64,000 nt of DNA, from NCBI RefSeq assembly GCF_018913465.1, contig NZ_JABAPM010000002.1:310001-374000 (forward strand), written 5' to 3'. Shown piece after piece: positions 51,369 through 61,226 of the stretch. Numbering within the stretch: the stretch's first letter is position 1; each line of letters begins with the position of its first letter. Source of the DNA: Arcanobacterium phocae. Its GTDB lineage: Bacteria; Actinomycetota; Actinomycetes; Actinomycetales; Actinomycetaceae. The position numbers and the translations under genes were made by a program. A model generated the notes under the pieces. It saw only the letters and a program-made list of their open reading frames with translations. It was not told where the DNA came from and made no database searches.

Positions 51369-51398
51369 AGAGTGCGGGCGGAAATCCGCCCGCACTCT
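51369..51398. terminator. 14-bp perfect hairpin between EIIB and malQ genes
   Basis: AGAGTGCGGGCGGA pairs with TCCGCCCGCACTCT with a 2-base loop (4-5 in practice). It lies just downstream of malQ (minus strand), which it probably terminates. Confidence 0.8.
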
Positions 51399-51415
51399 TG
51401 CTATATATCGACTTA

Positions 51416-53557
51416 TCAGCTCTTGAACGCCCGAGTAAAGGTCTCCATCAGCGACAGTAACCGAGGGTTCTTAGCAAGCTCTTCTACTAATACTACCTTC
51501 TCTGTACCATCAGCCAACGGGATTTTCCAATTTGGATATTCTTGGTCAGTACCAGGCTGGTTTTGCGCGCGACGCTCCCCTACGGCGTCGACAAGCGATA
51601 CGCACAGCAACGGTGCCGGCGTCTTAGTGAGATAGACGTGCAACGCTTCAACCACTTCGCGTTCCGAAGGCTCGTCACCAATCAGACCATACTCGCGCAA
51701 CCGAGCATAAACTGTCTCTCGCTCATGACGTGCCTGAGCCCGGACCTCTTCTTCTGGCTCAACTAGTAAGCCAAGCCGAGCACGCAAGTCGACGTGTTCC
51801 TCAGCAAGGTAGCCAGCAGCTGGTGGCAAATCGTGGGTATCAACTGAAACAAGCGCATTTGCTCGGTAATCCTCAGCACGCAACGGGTTTCCTTCTTCGT
51901 CCTTCTCAAACCAGAAGATTGACGTTCCCAAGATGCCACGCTCACGCAGGTAATCACGCACCCATGGCTCCACATTGCCGAGATCTTCACCGACGACGAC
52001 GGCACCAGCACGATAAGCCTCGAGCAAAAGCACGCCTACCATCGCGTCATGGTTGAACCGGACATACGTACCGTGGCTTGCTGCCGAACCTTCCGGAATC
52101 CACCAGAGCCGGAATAGCCCCATCACGTGGTCAACACGTAATGCACCTGCATGACGCAGAACGGTACGTGCCATATCACGCAACGGAGCATAGTCCATAC
52201 GCTCTAGGGCATCCGGACGCCACGGCGGCTGAGACCAGTTCTGTCCTTGCTGATTGTACATATCTGGCGGCGCACCCACGCCAATACCGCGAGCAAAGGC
52301 ATCCGGCATCGTCCACGTATCAGAACCCTCTGGATGGACTCCAACAGCTAAATCATGAGCAACGCCAAATGCCATCCCCGATGCCTTGGCAACGCGTTGC
52401 GCATCAGCAAGTTGCTGATCCATAATCCACTGCAGCCATGCCCAGAAGTCAATTCGATCGCGTAGGCTGGCACGAGCTTTAGCCACAGCTCTGCCGTGAA
52501 CATCCTTGAGTTCCTCTGGGAAAGGCTCACCATGGTAGTATTCCGTCAATGCACACCACAAGGCGAAGTCTTCTAAGCCCTGTCCCTCATTACGGCGATA
52601 CTGCGCAAATTCACGCTCACGCGCCTGCGAACGCCCAGCTTTGAAAATAACCTCGAGTGCTTCACGCTTAGCTTTCCACGATGCATCGCGATCAATATGA
52701 GTATTCTTAACAGAATCCTTCTTCACGTTTTCTGCAGCCCACGTGATGAGCGAGCGCTCTGGCCCGGACAGATATGCAACCTCACGGATGTTTTCTGGGC
52801 GGATGTACATCGGATTGAAGAAACGACGAGTCACAGGCAGATATGGAGATGGCGACAATGGCTCAACTGGCTCTGCAGCATGTAACGGATTGACGAGCAG
52901 GTAGTCAGCACCCATAGCACCGAAAAGCGATGCCATCTCTAACAGATCGTCCGTATCACCGACGCCCCACGATTGAGCAGATCGGGTCGAATACAGCTGC
53001 GCCATCATTCCCCATGAACGATGCTGCGCCAGCGAACTATTGTCCAATCGACCCGGGGTAACAATGAGCGTCGTTGAATCCTTAGCTATTTTGTCAGTGT
53101 CACTGTGGCTAACGATCGCATGGAGAGTATGGTAGCCAAGCGGCAGACCGGACTTAATTGCAAAACTAGCTTGACCAATTTCATGCCCTTCGATGGTACG
53201 CGGTGGAGTAAAATCATCCACCTGTCGCACAGCGAATTCCGAGCCATCTTCACATGTGATGCCTAATTCTACGTTCCAACCATGTGGAACATGAACATGG
53301 ACGACATAGTCTTGATCGTTGCGCGTTACCACACATGGCGGCAGAATTTGGCGCCATGGAGCTTCATCTTTAGCAACAAGTGCAGCTTCAATTGCGGCAT
53401 CGTTGTGTGCATCGACGCCCATCGCGGCTAGTACAGATGTGAGGGTTTCTTGGTCAACAAATTCATGTTCCCCATTAAAGCCCCAAAAATCGGTAGCAAT
53501 ATTGTAAACCTCAGCCAACCGATGCAATTTATCAAGATCAAGTCTTTGATCCGGCAT
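51416..53557 (-). CDS. malQ: 4-alpha-glucanotransferase (amylomaltase)
   Basis: 713 residues from ATG 53557 (AAGGAGAG 5 bases upstream); the frame is open to 53704. GH77 family with the long N-terminal extension seen in Actinobacteria. Catalytic motifs: LRVDHVMGLFRLWWIPEG with nucleophile Asp, VVGEDLGNVEP with the acid/base Glu, and VSVDTHDLPP with the stabilising Asp. Transfers glucan segments between maltodextrins in the cytosol during glycogen or maltose use. Confidence 0.96.
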   Translation of the reverse strand: MPDQRLDLDKLHRLAEVYNIATDFWGFNGEHEFVDQETLTSVLAAMGVDAHNDAAIEAALVAKDEAPWRQILPPCVVTRNDQDYVVHVHVPHGWNVELGITCEDGSEFAVRQVDDFTPPRTIEGHEIGQASFAIKSGLPLGYHTLHAIVSHSDTDKIAKDSTTLIVTPGRLDNSSLAQHRSWGMMAQLYSTRSAQSWGVGDTDDLLEMASLFGAMGADYLLVNPLHAAEPVEPLSPSPYLPVTRRFFNPMYIRPENIREVAYLSGPERSLITWAAENVKKDSVKNTHIDRDASWKAKREALEVIFKAGRSQAREREFAQYRRNEGQGLEDFALWCALTEYYHGEPFPEELKDVHGRAVAKARASLRDRIDFWAWLQWIMDQQLADAQRVAKASGMAFGVAHDLAVGVHPEGSDTWTMPDAFARGIGVGAPPDMYNQQGQNWSQPPWRPDALERMDYAPLRDMARTVLRHAGALRVDHVMGLFRLWWIPEGSAASHGTYVRFNHDAMVGVLLLEAYRAGAVVVGEDLGNVEPWVRDYLRERGILGTSIFWFEKDEEGNPLRAEDYRANALVSVDTHDLPPAAGYLAEEHVDLRARLGLLVEPEEEVRAQARHERETVYARLREYGLIGDEPSEREVVEALHVYLTKTPAPLLCVSLVDAVGERRAQNQPGTDQEYPNWKIPLADGTEKVVLVEELAKNPRLLSLMETFTRAFKS

Positions 53558-53719
53558 TGTCTCTCCTTGATGCGTGCGCAGTAGCACCCTCGCTACTTTT
53601 CTCGTAACTAATTGTGCCAGACTGCAAGGATTTTCTGTAACTGACATGCAGTTTTCTAAGAACAAGTATCCAATCTCTGTTTGCAGCGCATTATCACGTA
53701 CCATGGAGTGAGGTATTTT

Positions 53720-54631
53720 ATGGAGGCTTTTATGCGTAAATTTCTACCCGTTCCAGATTCTTCCGAGGAACCGCTCGCATCAATTTTGCGAACGTTACGA
53801 CTGGAAATCCGCGAACCAGGAAGCTACATAGGCTCAAATCTATCGCAATTTAACGGCAGAGTTTATGGTGGGCAAGTCTTTGGTCAAGCTGTAATGGCTG
53901 CTTGGGCAACTGTAGCTGACACCTACCCGCAACGTCAGATCCATTCGATCACTGCTGCTTTTATGCGTCCTGGCGATCAACACGAGCCAATTGCATTTGA
54001 TGTAGAGGAGGTTAATGACTCCCGCTCATTTTCTACACGTCGGGTACACGCGTCACAATACGGAAAGACGATACTCTCGTGCCGCGCTTCATTCCAGGAG
54101 CTGCAACCGGGCGTGGAGCACTCATCCGTCGCCCCAGATGCTCCCGAGCCAGAAGCTCTTGACTCGTCACTGGAATTTTTTGCAAATTTTGATCATCCTG
54201 CTTCTAAGAATGTCCACACAACGAGTGCTATCGATATGCGTCACGTCGATGGTCCAATCTGGGTCAAACCTGCAGCTAAGCAAAACGGACATACGCTGAT
54301 TTGGTTTAAGATTCGCGAGGGACTCCCTGAACAGGCAGATCAACTCTTACATCGAGCTGTTTTAGCGTACGCTACAGACCAGTTTATGTTGGAGCCGATC
54401 ATGCGTATGCACGGCATGTTCTGGCTAAGTCCCGATATTTCAGTCGCAACATTGGACCACGCAATCTGGTGGCATCGAGACGTCGACATGTCAGACTGGA
54501 TACTTGCCGAGCTAGATTCCCCATCTGCTCAGGGCGGACGTGGTCTATCTGTAGCAAAATTCTTCCAGCACGGAGTTCATATAGCGACTATGGCGCAAGA
54601 AGGGATGACTCGATCTCGTTTGGTAAAGTAG
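53720..54631 (+). CDS. tesB: Acyl-CoA thioesterase II
   Basis: 303 residues, double hot-dog fold. First hot-dog: NGRVYGGQVFGQAVMAAW and HSITAAFMRPGDQHEPI; second: WFKIREGLPEQADQLLHRAV with catalytic-triad Asp in LAYATDQFMLEP, and the C-terminal HAIWWHRDVDMSDWILAE. Hydrolyses medium/long acyl-CoA. The start could be ATG 53720 (GAGG 6 bases upstream) or 53732 (GGAGG); I keep the first. Monocistronic, ending before a strong terminator. Confidence 0.94.
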   Translation: MEAFMRKFLPVPDSSEEPLASILRTLRLEIREPGSYIGSNLSQFNGRVYGGQVFGQAVMAAWATVADTYPQRQIHSITAAFMRPGDQHEPIAFDVEEVNDSRSFSTRRVHASQYGKTILSCRASFQELQPGVEHSSVAPDAPEPEALDSSLEFFANFDHPASKNVHTTSAIDMRHVDGPIWVKPAAKQNGHTLIWFKIREGLPEQADQLLHRAVLAYATDQFMLEPIMRMHGMFWLSPDISVATLDHAIWWHRDVDMSDWILAELDSPSAQGGRGLSVAKFFQHGVHIATMAQEGMTRSRLVK

Positions 54632-54665
54632 CCAGCTCCTAGTGAGCAGTTCTCCAACCATCTAA

Positions 54666-54705
54666 AAGCGTTCGGGTAGGAACGATAGTTCCTACCCGAA
54701 CGCTT
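54666..54705. terminator. 18-bp perfect hairpin terminator
   Basis: AAGCGTTCGGGTAGGAAC pairs with GTTCCTACCCGAACGCTT around GATA; shared by convergent tesB and ettA. Confidence 0.9.
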
Positions 54706-54739
54706 GATTCGTTAGGTTACGCAGGCAGCGTTATTATGT

Positions 54740-56422
54740 CTAGCCGCGGGTGAGCTTGCGGTATGTTGAAGCCCCCGGACGACCAGCATCTTCGCCTAAG
54801 CGTTCGATCTTGTTCTTTTCATACGCTTCGAAGTTCCCTTCGAACCAGTACCAGTTGGACGGGTTCTCTTCGGTCCCTTCGTATGCCAAAATATGCGTTG
54901 CTACCCGGTCCAGGAACCACCTATCGTGGGTGATAACAACTGAACAGCCAGCAAAGTCAAGTAAAGCATTTTCCAAAGAGCTCAACGTCTCAACGTCTAA
55001 ATCGTTCGTCGGTTCGTCAAGTAGGATGAGATTTCCGCCCTGCTTTAGAGTCAGCGCAAGATTCAACCGGTTGCGTTCACCACCCGAAAGCACACCAGCT
55101 TTCTTTTGCTGGTCTGCTCCCTTGAAGCCAAACGCGGAAACATATGCACGAGATGGCATTTCAACATTGCCAACTTGGATGTAATCTAAACCGTCAGAAA
55201 CCACTTCCCACAGCGTCTTCTCCGGGTCAATGCCGCCACGGTTCTGATCGACATAACTCAGCTTAACTGTTTCACCGATCTTCAAGTTGCCTTCGTCGAG
55301 TGGTTCTAAACCAACGATAGTTTTGAAAAGAGTAGTCTTTCCAACGCCGTTTGGACCAATGATTCCGACAATACCGTTTCGTGGCAGAGTAAATGACAGA
55401 TTGTCGATCAAAACCCGATCTCCGAAGCCCTTCTTGAGATTTGTTGCTTCGAGGACAACATTACCCAACCGTGGCCCTGGCGGAATCTGAATCTCTTCAA
55501 AATCAAGTTTGCGAGTGCGATCTGCTTCTGCAGCCATCTCCTCATACCGCGCTAGACGCGCCTTAGACTTTGCCTGACGGCCTTTAGCGGAGCTACGAAC
55601 CCATTCCAGTTCCTCAGAAAGACGCTTCTTTAACTTGGCATCCTTCTTTCCTTGGACTTCTAGACGTTCTTGCTTCTTTTCTAGATAGGTTGAGTAGTTG
55701 CCTTCATACGGATACAAGTGACCACGATCAACTTCAGCAATCCATTGTGCAACATGATCAAGGAAGTAACGATCGTGGGTAACAGCGATAACAGCACCTG
55801 GATACTTCGCCAGGTGTTGCTCAAGCCATAGCACTGATTCAGCGTCCAAATGGTTGGTAGGTTCGTCCAGTAGCAACAAATCTGGCGCTTCCAGCAGTAA
55901 CTTACATAATGCAACTCGTCGCCGCTCACCACCGGAAAGTACGTTAACAGGACTATCGCCCGGTGGGCATTGCAGAGCTTCCATCGCCTGATCAAGCTGG
56001 GCATCAATATCCCACCCATTAGCAGCATCGATTTCCGTCTGCAAGGTACCCATTTCTTCCATGAGGGCATCAAAGTCAGCATCCGGCTCCGCCATCTCCA
56101 TGCCGATTTCGTTGAAACGGTGCACCTTTCCGATAAGATCCCCGACACCTTCTTGAACATTCTCAAGTACGGTCTTTTCTTCATTCAATGGCGGCTCTTG
56201 GAGCAAGATCCCCACTGAATAGCCAGGACTTAAGCGTGCCTCACCATTAGAAGGCTCATCTAGACCAGCCATGATCTTTAGAATGGTAGACTTTCCAGCA
56301 CCATTCGGGCCGACCATACCGATCTTGGCCCCAGGATAGAACGACATCGTAACATCGTCAAGAATCAGTTTGTCCCCTACTTTTTTGCGGGCACGCACCA
56401 TGTTGTAAATAAACTCAGCCAC
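54740..56422 (-). CDS. ettA: Energy-dependent translational throttle protein EttA (ABC-F)
   Basis: 560 residues, the EttA length. Two ABC domains: first Walker A GPNGAGKSTILKIM, signature NVLSGGERRRVALCKLLLEA, Walker B LLLLDEPTNHLD; second GPNGVGKTTLF, VLSGGERNRLNLA, LILLDEPTNDLD. The linker and the acidic toe segment HLYPYEGNYSTYLEKKQER are typical. No membrane domains. It binds the ribosomal E site and couples initiation to the ATP/ADP ratio. Confidence 0.96.
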   Translation of the reverse strand: MAEFIYNMVRARKKVGDKLILDDVTMSFYPGAKIGMVGPNGAGKSTILKIMAGLDEPSNGEARLSPGYSVGILLQEPPLNEEKTVLENVQEGVGDLIGKVHRFNEIGMEMAEPDADFDALMEEMGTLQTEIDAANGWDIDAQLDQAMEALQCPPGDSPVNVLSGGERRRVALCKLLLEAPDLLLLDEPTNHLDAESVLWLEQHLAKYPGAVIAVTHDRYFLDHVAQWIAEVDRGHLYPYEGNYSTYLEKKQERLEVQGKKDAKLKKRLSEELEWVRSSAKGRQAKSKARLARYEEMAAEADRTRKLDFEEIQIPPGPRLGNVVLEATNLKKGFGDRVLIDNLSFTLPRNGIVGIIGPNGVGKTTLFKTIVGLEPLDEGNLKIGETVKLSYVDQNRGGIDPEKTLWEVVSDGLDYIQVGNVEMPSRAYVSAFGFKGADQQKKAGVLSGGERNRLNLALTLKQGGNLILLDEPTNDLDVETLSSLENALLDFAGCSVVITHDRWFLDRVATHILAYEGTEENPSNWYWFEGNFEAYEKNKIERLGEDAGRPGASTYRKLTRG

Positions 56423-56515
56423 ATTTCTCCAATAGCTAGCAAATGGAATTGGTTAACCATACTTAACCATAGTCGACCCCTAGGCTTTACCTCAACCACA
56501 CTGGTACCGTTTTCG

Positions 56516-57043
56516 TCACGACATAACAGCTTCTAGTACGCCCGCTGGATCCTGAGCTGTTTCCTGTTGGCAGGTTGTGAACTGTTTATCCGCTTCACTA
56601 CTCATTGCATCAGCCGAATAGCGTGGTTCTCCTGGAACAGATTCCAACGGCATAGCAGATGTTTTTGTAAAGACAGCCGTCCCATGGGTCAAGTCGATTC
56701 CGAAACTGTCAGCTAGCAGAACGTGCTCTATCCGAGTCAACCCTGATTTATCTTCGTATTGCCGCATGACCAGCCGCCCTCGTGCGATAACAGGAGTTCC
56801 TTTATCCACACTGACCGCAACATGAGCAGCCAGGCTCCCATATGTACGGACTGAATACCACGCTGTCTGCCCGTCTCTGAACTCATTTACAGACCGCGAG
56901 TAATACCGTGGAGTCACACCTACCCGCACCACAGTTGTTTTTGCACTAAGAACTTCTCCGGTATCTTTATCAGTCGCGTTAGTAAAAACTGTTGGCGCGG
57001 CCCCAACATATCCACGAATCGCTACAATAGTTTCATTTGACAT
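56516..57043 (-). CDS. Single-stranded DNA-binding protein
   Basis: 175 residues from ATG 57043 (AAGGAG 5 bases upstream). N-terminal OB fold: TIVAIRGYVGAAPTVF, aromatic strand ending TAWYSVRTYGSLAAHVAVSV, and KGTPVIARGRLVMRQYED. The C-terminal tail lacks the DDDxPF end found in the main replicative SSB; it ends GVLEAVMS. It is therefore probably a paralogue (SsbB type, for recombination or competence), with the main ssb elsewhere near the ribosomal genes. Confidence 0.88.
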   Translation of the reverse strand: MSNETIVAIRGYVGAAPTVFTNATDKDTGEVLSAKTTVVRVGVTPRYYSRSVNEFRDGQTAWYSVRTYGSLAAHVAVSVDKGTPVIARGRLVMRQYEDKSGLTRIEHVLLADSFGIDLTHGTAVFTKTSAMPLESVPGEPRYSADAMSSEADKQFTTCQQETAQDPAGVLEAVMS

Positions 57044-57173
57044 GTTCACTCCTTCATGATGTAAAACGACTTACATCATCATTGTGAAACAAACATCATC
57101 AACCGCGCATATAGCTTATTAAATCTGTGGATAAGATACTTATTCGCATGAAATGTGCATAAGTTATAAAATA

Positions 57174-58637
57174 TTAGGCAAATGTTTCAAGAGCTAGACG
57201 CGTCGTCTTGTGCTTCTCTAGCACTTCAGCAGGACCAGCAACCATAGTTTCATCAAAAACTTCACCCACCGCAGCACGAGCACGCTGCTCATACTGCTCG
57301 GCAAGAGCTACTGCCCGCCGTCGTAACCACGCCTTTGCAATCACAAAGAACACAACCGCGATAACAAACCCAACACCAACCGTGCCTAAGCGCCCACCGA
57401 CTGAGGCAAATGGAATTCCTACTGATCCCAGCACGATCCCGATGATTAAAACTACCGCGGCACACACCATCCACAACCACGCCATACTGCGACGTACCTG
57501 AGGCATTGCGACCGAATGGATAGCGTTGCCCACCGCATGCCGTAACCGTTCTGCACTGGCAACATCAGCAGCCACAGCCTCTTGCCAAATATCGGGTAGC
57601 CCATGCCGAATATATCCAAGCCAGCTATCACGAATTGCCACCGACATAGAATGCCCGAGTTTTTCAGGTTCAACATAAGCAGTAGCGAAAATCGAACGCC
57701 CTGCATTTCTAATGGATTCAGACGCAGCACCAACGCCACTGGCTCGCGCGATACGATCAACCATATCGTCGCGATAACTGCCAGAAATCTCTGCCTCCGT
57801 CTGCCCCACATTGAACCGTAACCGGCGTCCAATCGCATCAAGTTCTGCCGCTGCCGTGCTTGCCGCAACCGAAGGACGACTCATCGCAGTTCGAATATGA
57901 TCTGCCAACTCGCTAACCCCTTCGCCATTGAGCGCCGAAGTAGCAACGATTGGAATGTTCTTTAATCCGTCACGAGCCAACAGCTTCTCGACGTCGTCTA
58001 TCAGCACAGCACGTTGTGACTCACGCACGGTGTCAATCTGATTGAGCGCAACTACCATAACGTCAGCCCGCTCAGTCAACTTTTCCAAATAGGAAGTATG
58101 TAGCACCTGATCGGCATACTTTTGCGGATCGAGCACCCATATCAAAACATCGACCATCGGTAGCAACCGCTCAACTTCAAGCGAGTGCTCAACCGCAACT
58201 GAATCATGATCCGGCAAATCAATAAGAACTAACCGATCGAAAACTTCGTGGCCCACCGTTAGCTCAGAGTCATATTCAATACGACGGTCATGATCCACCG
58301 CCAAATAATCCAATAAGGCTGTTGCATCTGTGCCATACGTACAAGCAGCTGCCCGCTCCGTCATTGGCCGAATTTCCCCGGAATCCGCAAAACTCAAGCC
58401 AGTAATAGCGTTGAACAATGAGGATTTCCCTGATCCCGTACCGCCAACGAGGGCGGCCACCGTAATATCGGTTCCCAGGCTCATCCGCTCCTGAGTCCGA
58501 TGCAAATCATCTTGAGCGCGAGCCGACACGTAAGGATCAAAGAATCGTCCACCAGCAGCAACAGCTTTTTGGAGTTGCTCTAAGCGGTGCGCAATAGCTT
58601 GCGCACCTTCAACACGAATCGTCTGTTGGTCTTCCAT
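57174..58637 (-). CDS. Membrane-associated GTPase, dynamin-like (second of a pair)
   Basis: 487 residues from ATG 58637 (AGGAAG 8 bases upstream). GTPase domain: G1 GGTGSGKSSLFNAITG (about 65-80), G3 DLPD, G4 NQID; then a helical stalk (about 260-390), two hydrophobic helices (about 397-445) and a C-terminal helical tail. This resembles the bacterial YfjP/dynamin-like GTPases that remodel or tether membranes. It begins 25 bases after the stop of a second GTPase gene, forming a two-gene operon. Confidence 0.8.
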   Translation of the reverse strand: MEDQQTIRVEGAQAIAHRLEQLQKAVAAGGRFFDPYVSARAQDDLHRTQERMSLGTDITVAALVGGTGSGKSSLFNAITGLSFADSGEIRPMTERAAACTYGTDATALLDYLAVDHDRRIEYDSELTVGHEVFDRLVLIDLPDHDSVAVEHSLEVERLLPMVDVLIWVLDPQKYADQVLHTSYLEKLTERADVMVVALNQIDTVRESQRAVLIDDVEKLLARDGLKNIPIVATSALNGEGVSELADHIRTAMSRPSVAASTAAAELDAIGRRLRFNVGQTEAEISGSYRDDMVDRIARASGVGAASESIRNAGRSIFATAYVEPEKLGHSMSVAIRDSWLGYIRHGLPDIWQEAVAADVASAERLRHAVGNAIHSVAMPQVRRSMAWLWMVCAAVVLIIGIVLGSVGIPFASVGGRLGTVGVGFVIAVVFFVIAKAWLRRRAVALAEQYEQRARAAVGEVFDETMVAGPAEVLEKHKTTRLALETFA

Positions 58638-58662
58638 ACTGATTCTTCCTTCTAATTCCGTA

Positions 58663-60216
58663 TCACGAATGGGCCAGATACTCACTAGCCCGCAAACGCA
58701 GATCAGTGCTGTCAGTAATAGTCACGCTATCAACGACCTCAACATACACCTGCGTGAGCTCATCGAGCGCTTGATCCACTCGTCCCAGGAGATCTTCTCG
58801 AGCCTGCGTCACTCGTGCTTCCATATCCGTCGAACGTGCAGCCGAATTCGCACCTGATATTCCACCCGCCGCACAACCAAGTAGCGCCGCGACACCTGCC
58901 GAAGACAGCCAAGGATGCCCATGAATCTTTTGTGCTTCTCGCGTCAAATCTTGCTTCCAAGCCTTGACTGCTGATTCCACTATGGCATCAACATTGATAT
59001 GTTCATGCACCTGCGTAAGCATAGCCTCGGTATTAACAACATCCTTCTTCCACGCCTCATCGGCCTGCGCATTTGCGGTGACCAAGGCTTGCGTGAGAGC
59101 AACTTTCACAGCAGTGTACAAAATATCGAATGTGGCAGTCACTGCGTTATCACGCGATTTCCGCTTACGATCAAAAAGGCTAGGCTTTGACCGCGACACG
59201 AGCCCAGCCAATACACCACCTGTTGACGCAAACGACAACCACGACGCCGTAGGCGCACCTTGTCCGAAGCGGCCATTGGCGATGTTAGTACGTAACTTCT
59301 CTAGGGGTGCTTGCGCACTTTCAATCGCTTTATCTTTCAAATCCTGCAGCGCATGCTCTTGGGCTTCCAGTGCATCAGCTAACTGCAAAAGCTCATCACG
59401 CAATGCCGGCAAAGTAGCCCGAGTAGTGCGATCTACTAGCGATTCGCCCATTTTCGTTGCCGCAATCATTTCCAGCCAAGAGCGTAATGATGCTATGTCT
59501 TCTTCAGGCAATAAACCTTCATGCGCACCTTGATCTGGAACGATGAAAAGCGGAGCATCTTGAAGACCTAATTCTTCCATTCGTCGAGCAAGATCAGCAC
59601 GTACCGCGTTTAACGCCCGCTGCGATACCCGATCCAGCACAACCGCACAGGTGATGCCGCGCGAGTGCGCGTTGTGAAGCGTGTTCCATGCTAAGGCATC
59701 GCCATATCGCGAAGCCGTTGTAACAAACACCCACAAGTCTGCCGCATCCAAAAGTCGAGCAGACAGTTCGCGATTCGAGTCATCAACCGAGTCCAAGTCA
59801 GGAGCATCAACAAGGACAACTCCGGGGATAGCAGAAGCTATCAGAACCTGATCTCCCATATCTATCAACGCATGACCGTTCATCGCAGCTGCGTCATCAG
59901 GGTGCATAATGATCATCGGAGTGCGCGTCGTCGGACGCAAAACTGAAGCTTGTGAAACTCCTGCGCGTACGATCGAATTCACTAAGGTGGATTTACCCGC
60001 ACCGGACGACCCGCCAAAGACAATAACTGCCGGAACATCGCGAGCTTCGACATGCGGCAATATGCGCGATTCAAGTTGGGTCAATAGTTGACGGCGCGAA
60101 TCTTCTAGCGCCAGAGACCCCGGCATTTCTAATGGCAGGGTCGCCTCACGCAACGCACTAACAGTACGTCGCACTAAGTCAGCTAGATTCTTACGAGAAA
60201 ACGAGTTGGCAGTCAC
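58663..60216 (-). CDS. GTPase, dynamin-like (first of a pair)
   Basis: 517 residues. G1 GGSSGAGKSTLVNSIV (about 69-84), switch region RPTTRTP, G3 DAPDLDSVDD, G4 VLDRVSQ (an unusual form of the N/TKxD motif), then a long helical domain (about 240-480) with two weakly hydrophobic stretches around 325-340 and 455-475. Partner of the following GTPase. Pairs of unequal bacterial dynamin-like proteins usually work together on membranes, for instance in sporulating Streptomyces (DynA/DynB). Confidence 0.78.
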   Translation of the reverse strand: MTANSFSRKNLADLVRRTVSALREATLPLEMPGSLALEDSRRQLLTQLESRILPHVEARDVPAVIVFGGSSGAGKSTLVNSIVRAGVSQASVLRPTTRTPMIIMHPDDAAAMNGHALIDMGDQVLIASAIPGVVLVDAPDLDSVDDSNRELSARLLDAADLWVFVTTASRYGDALAWNTLHNAHSRGITCAVVLDRVSQRALNAVRADLARRMEELGLQDAPLFIVPDQGAHEGLLPEEDIASLRSWLEMIAATKMGESLVDRTTRATLPALRDELLQLADALEAQEHALQDLKDKAIESAQAPLEKLRTNIANGRFGQGAPTASWLSFASTGGVLAGLVSRSKPSLFDRKRKSRDNAVTATFDILYTAVKVALTQALVTANAQADEAWKKDVVNTEAMLTQVHEHINVDAIVESAVKAWKQDLTREAQKIHGHPWLSSAGVAALLGCAAGGISGANSAARSTDMEARVTQAREDLLGRVDQALDELTQVYVEVVDSVTITDSTDLRLRASEYLAHS

Positions 60217-60364
60217 CTTTCCATTACACCGTATTCCGCCAGTTTTTTCGCTATCAACACGTTAATTAACCTTTTGTGTGACCTCCTTAATCATAAACCT
60301 GTGATCCTTGCAAAATAATCAGGATAAACAATTTCCCTTCAGTCGTGTAAAATCCTGTTCGTAC

Positions 60365-60437
60365 GCCTCGATAGCTCAATGGATAGAGCAACAGACTTCT
60401 AATCTGTAGGTTGCGGGTTCGAGTCCCGCTCGGGGTG
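60365..60437 (+). tRNA. tRNA-Arg (anticodon TCT)
   Basis: 73-nt cloverleaf: acceptor GCCTCGA with TCGGGGT, D-arm AGCTCAATGGATAGAGC, anticodon loop CTTCTAA giving TCT, T-arm GCGGGTTCGAGTCCCGC, discriminator G. CCA is not encoded. The first acceptor pair is G-T. A TAAAAT box lies 12 bp upstream. Confidence 0.95.
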
Positions 60438-60479
60438 CTGACTTCCCGATTGCTTCACGCAACTTGGTATCCTTATGTA

Positions 60480-61136
60480 GTGAGTAATTTTCCTGCACAA
60501 AATACACCGATCGTATGGATCGATTGTGAAATGACCGGCTTAGATCTAGAACGCGATGCACTTGTTGAGATTGCCGTCGTAGTGACAGACGCTGAGCTAA
60601 ACCCTCTTGATAACGGCCTCGACGTCGTCATCAAGCCACCTGCCGAAGCGGTAGCAAACATGAATGACTTCGTGCGGAATATGCATACCAAAACAGGGCT
60701 TATTGAACGCTGGGAGCATGGCATGACACTAGCCCAGGCAGAATCTGAGTGCCTCGCATACATCAAGCGTTTCGTTCCCGATGTGCGAAAAGCGCCGCTA
60801 GGTGGTAACTCGGTAGGGACAGATCGCACCTTCTTAGCGCGCGATGTTCCTGCACTCGTGGAACATCTCCACTACCGCGTCGTTGACGTATCCTCAATTA
60901 AGGAACTTGCTAAGCGCTGGTTCCCGCGGACGTACTTTGCCGCACCGGAAAAAACTGGAAACCACCAGGCCCTCGGTGACATCTACGATTCTATCGACGA
61001 GCTTCGCTATTATCGCTCAGTCTTGTGGCCAGAAGGAGATGGGCCATCTTCTGACGAAGCTAAAGCCCACGCCGCATGCATAACAGCTGATCTCACTGTG
61101 GACCGGGCGCAACGCGCTCACGAAAAACTTTCTTAA
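60480..61136 (+). CDS. orn: Oligoribonuclease
   Basis: 218 residues from GTG 60480, 42 bases after the tRNA. DEDDh exonuclease: IVWIDCEMTGLDLERDALVE with the first Asp and Glu, NSVGTDRTFLARDVP with the third Asp, and HQALGDIYDSIDEL with His and last Asp. It degrades di- to pentanucleotides including pGpG from c-di-GMP turnover. A C-terminal tail of about 30 residues exceeds the E. coli form, as in other Actinobacteria. A TATCCT box 6 bases before the start suggests a leaderless message. Confidence 0.95.
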   Translation: MSNFPAQNTPIVWIDCEMTGLDLERDALVEIAVVVTDAELNPLDNGLDVVIKPPAEAVANMNDFVRNMHTKTGLIERWEHGMTLAQAESECLAYIKRFVPDVRKAPLGGNSVGTDRTFLARDVPALVEHLHYRVVDVSSIKELAKRWFPRTYFAAPEKTGNHQALGDIYDSIDELRYYRSVLWPEGDGPSSDEAKAHAACITADLTVDRAQRAHEKLS

Positions 61137-61154
61137 CGAGCGAGCAAACTGGTT

Positions 61155-61184
61155 TGGGGCAGCATCTCATAGGGTGCTGCCCCA
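61155..61184 (+). terminator. Terminator of orn
   Basis: TGGGGCAGCA pairs with TGCTGCCCCA around a 10-base loop and is followed by CTTTTG. Confidence 0.85.
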
Positions 61185-61193
61185 CTTTTGACG

Positions 61194-61224
61194 CAAAAAA
61201 GACCGCCGGAAAACCGACGGTCTT
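61194..61224 (-). terminator. Terminator of tRNA-His
   Basis: On the minus strand AAGACCGTCGG pairs with CCGGCGGTCTT (one mismatch) around TTTT and is followed by a T6 run. It lies directly downstream of the tRNA-His gene. Confidence 0.88.
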
Positions 61225-61226
61225 GA

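Noticed and set aside
58964-59533. 189-codon plus-strand ORF inside the dynamin-like GTPase gene
   Set aside because: Antisense of the GTPase, no ribosome site and Ser/Ala-rich shadow composition.
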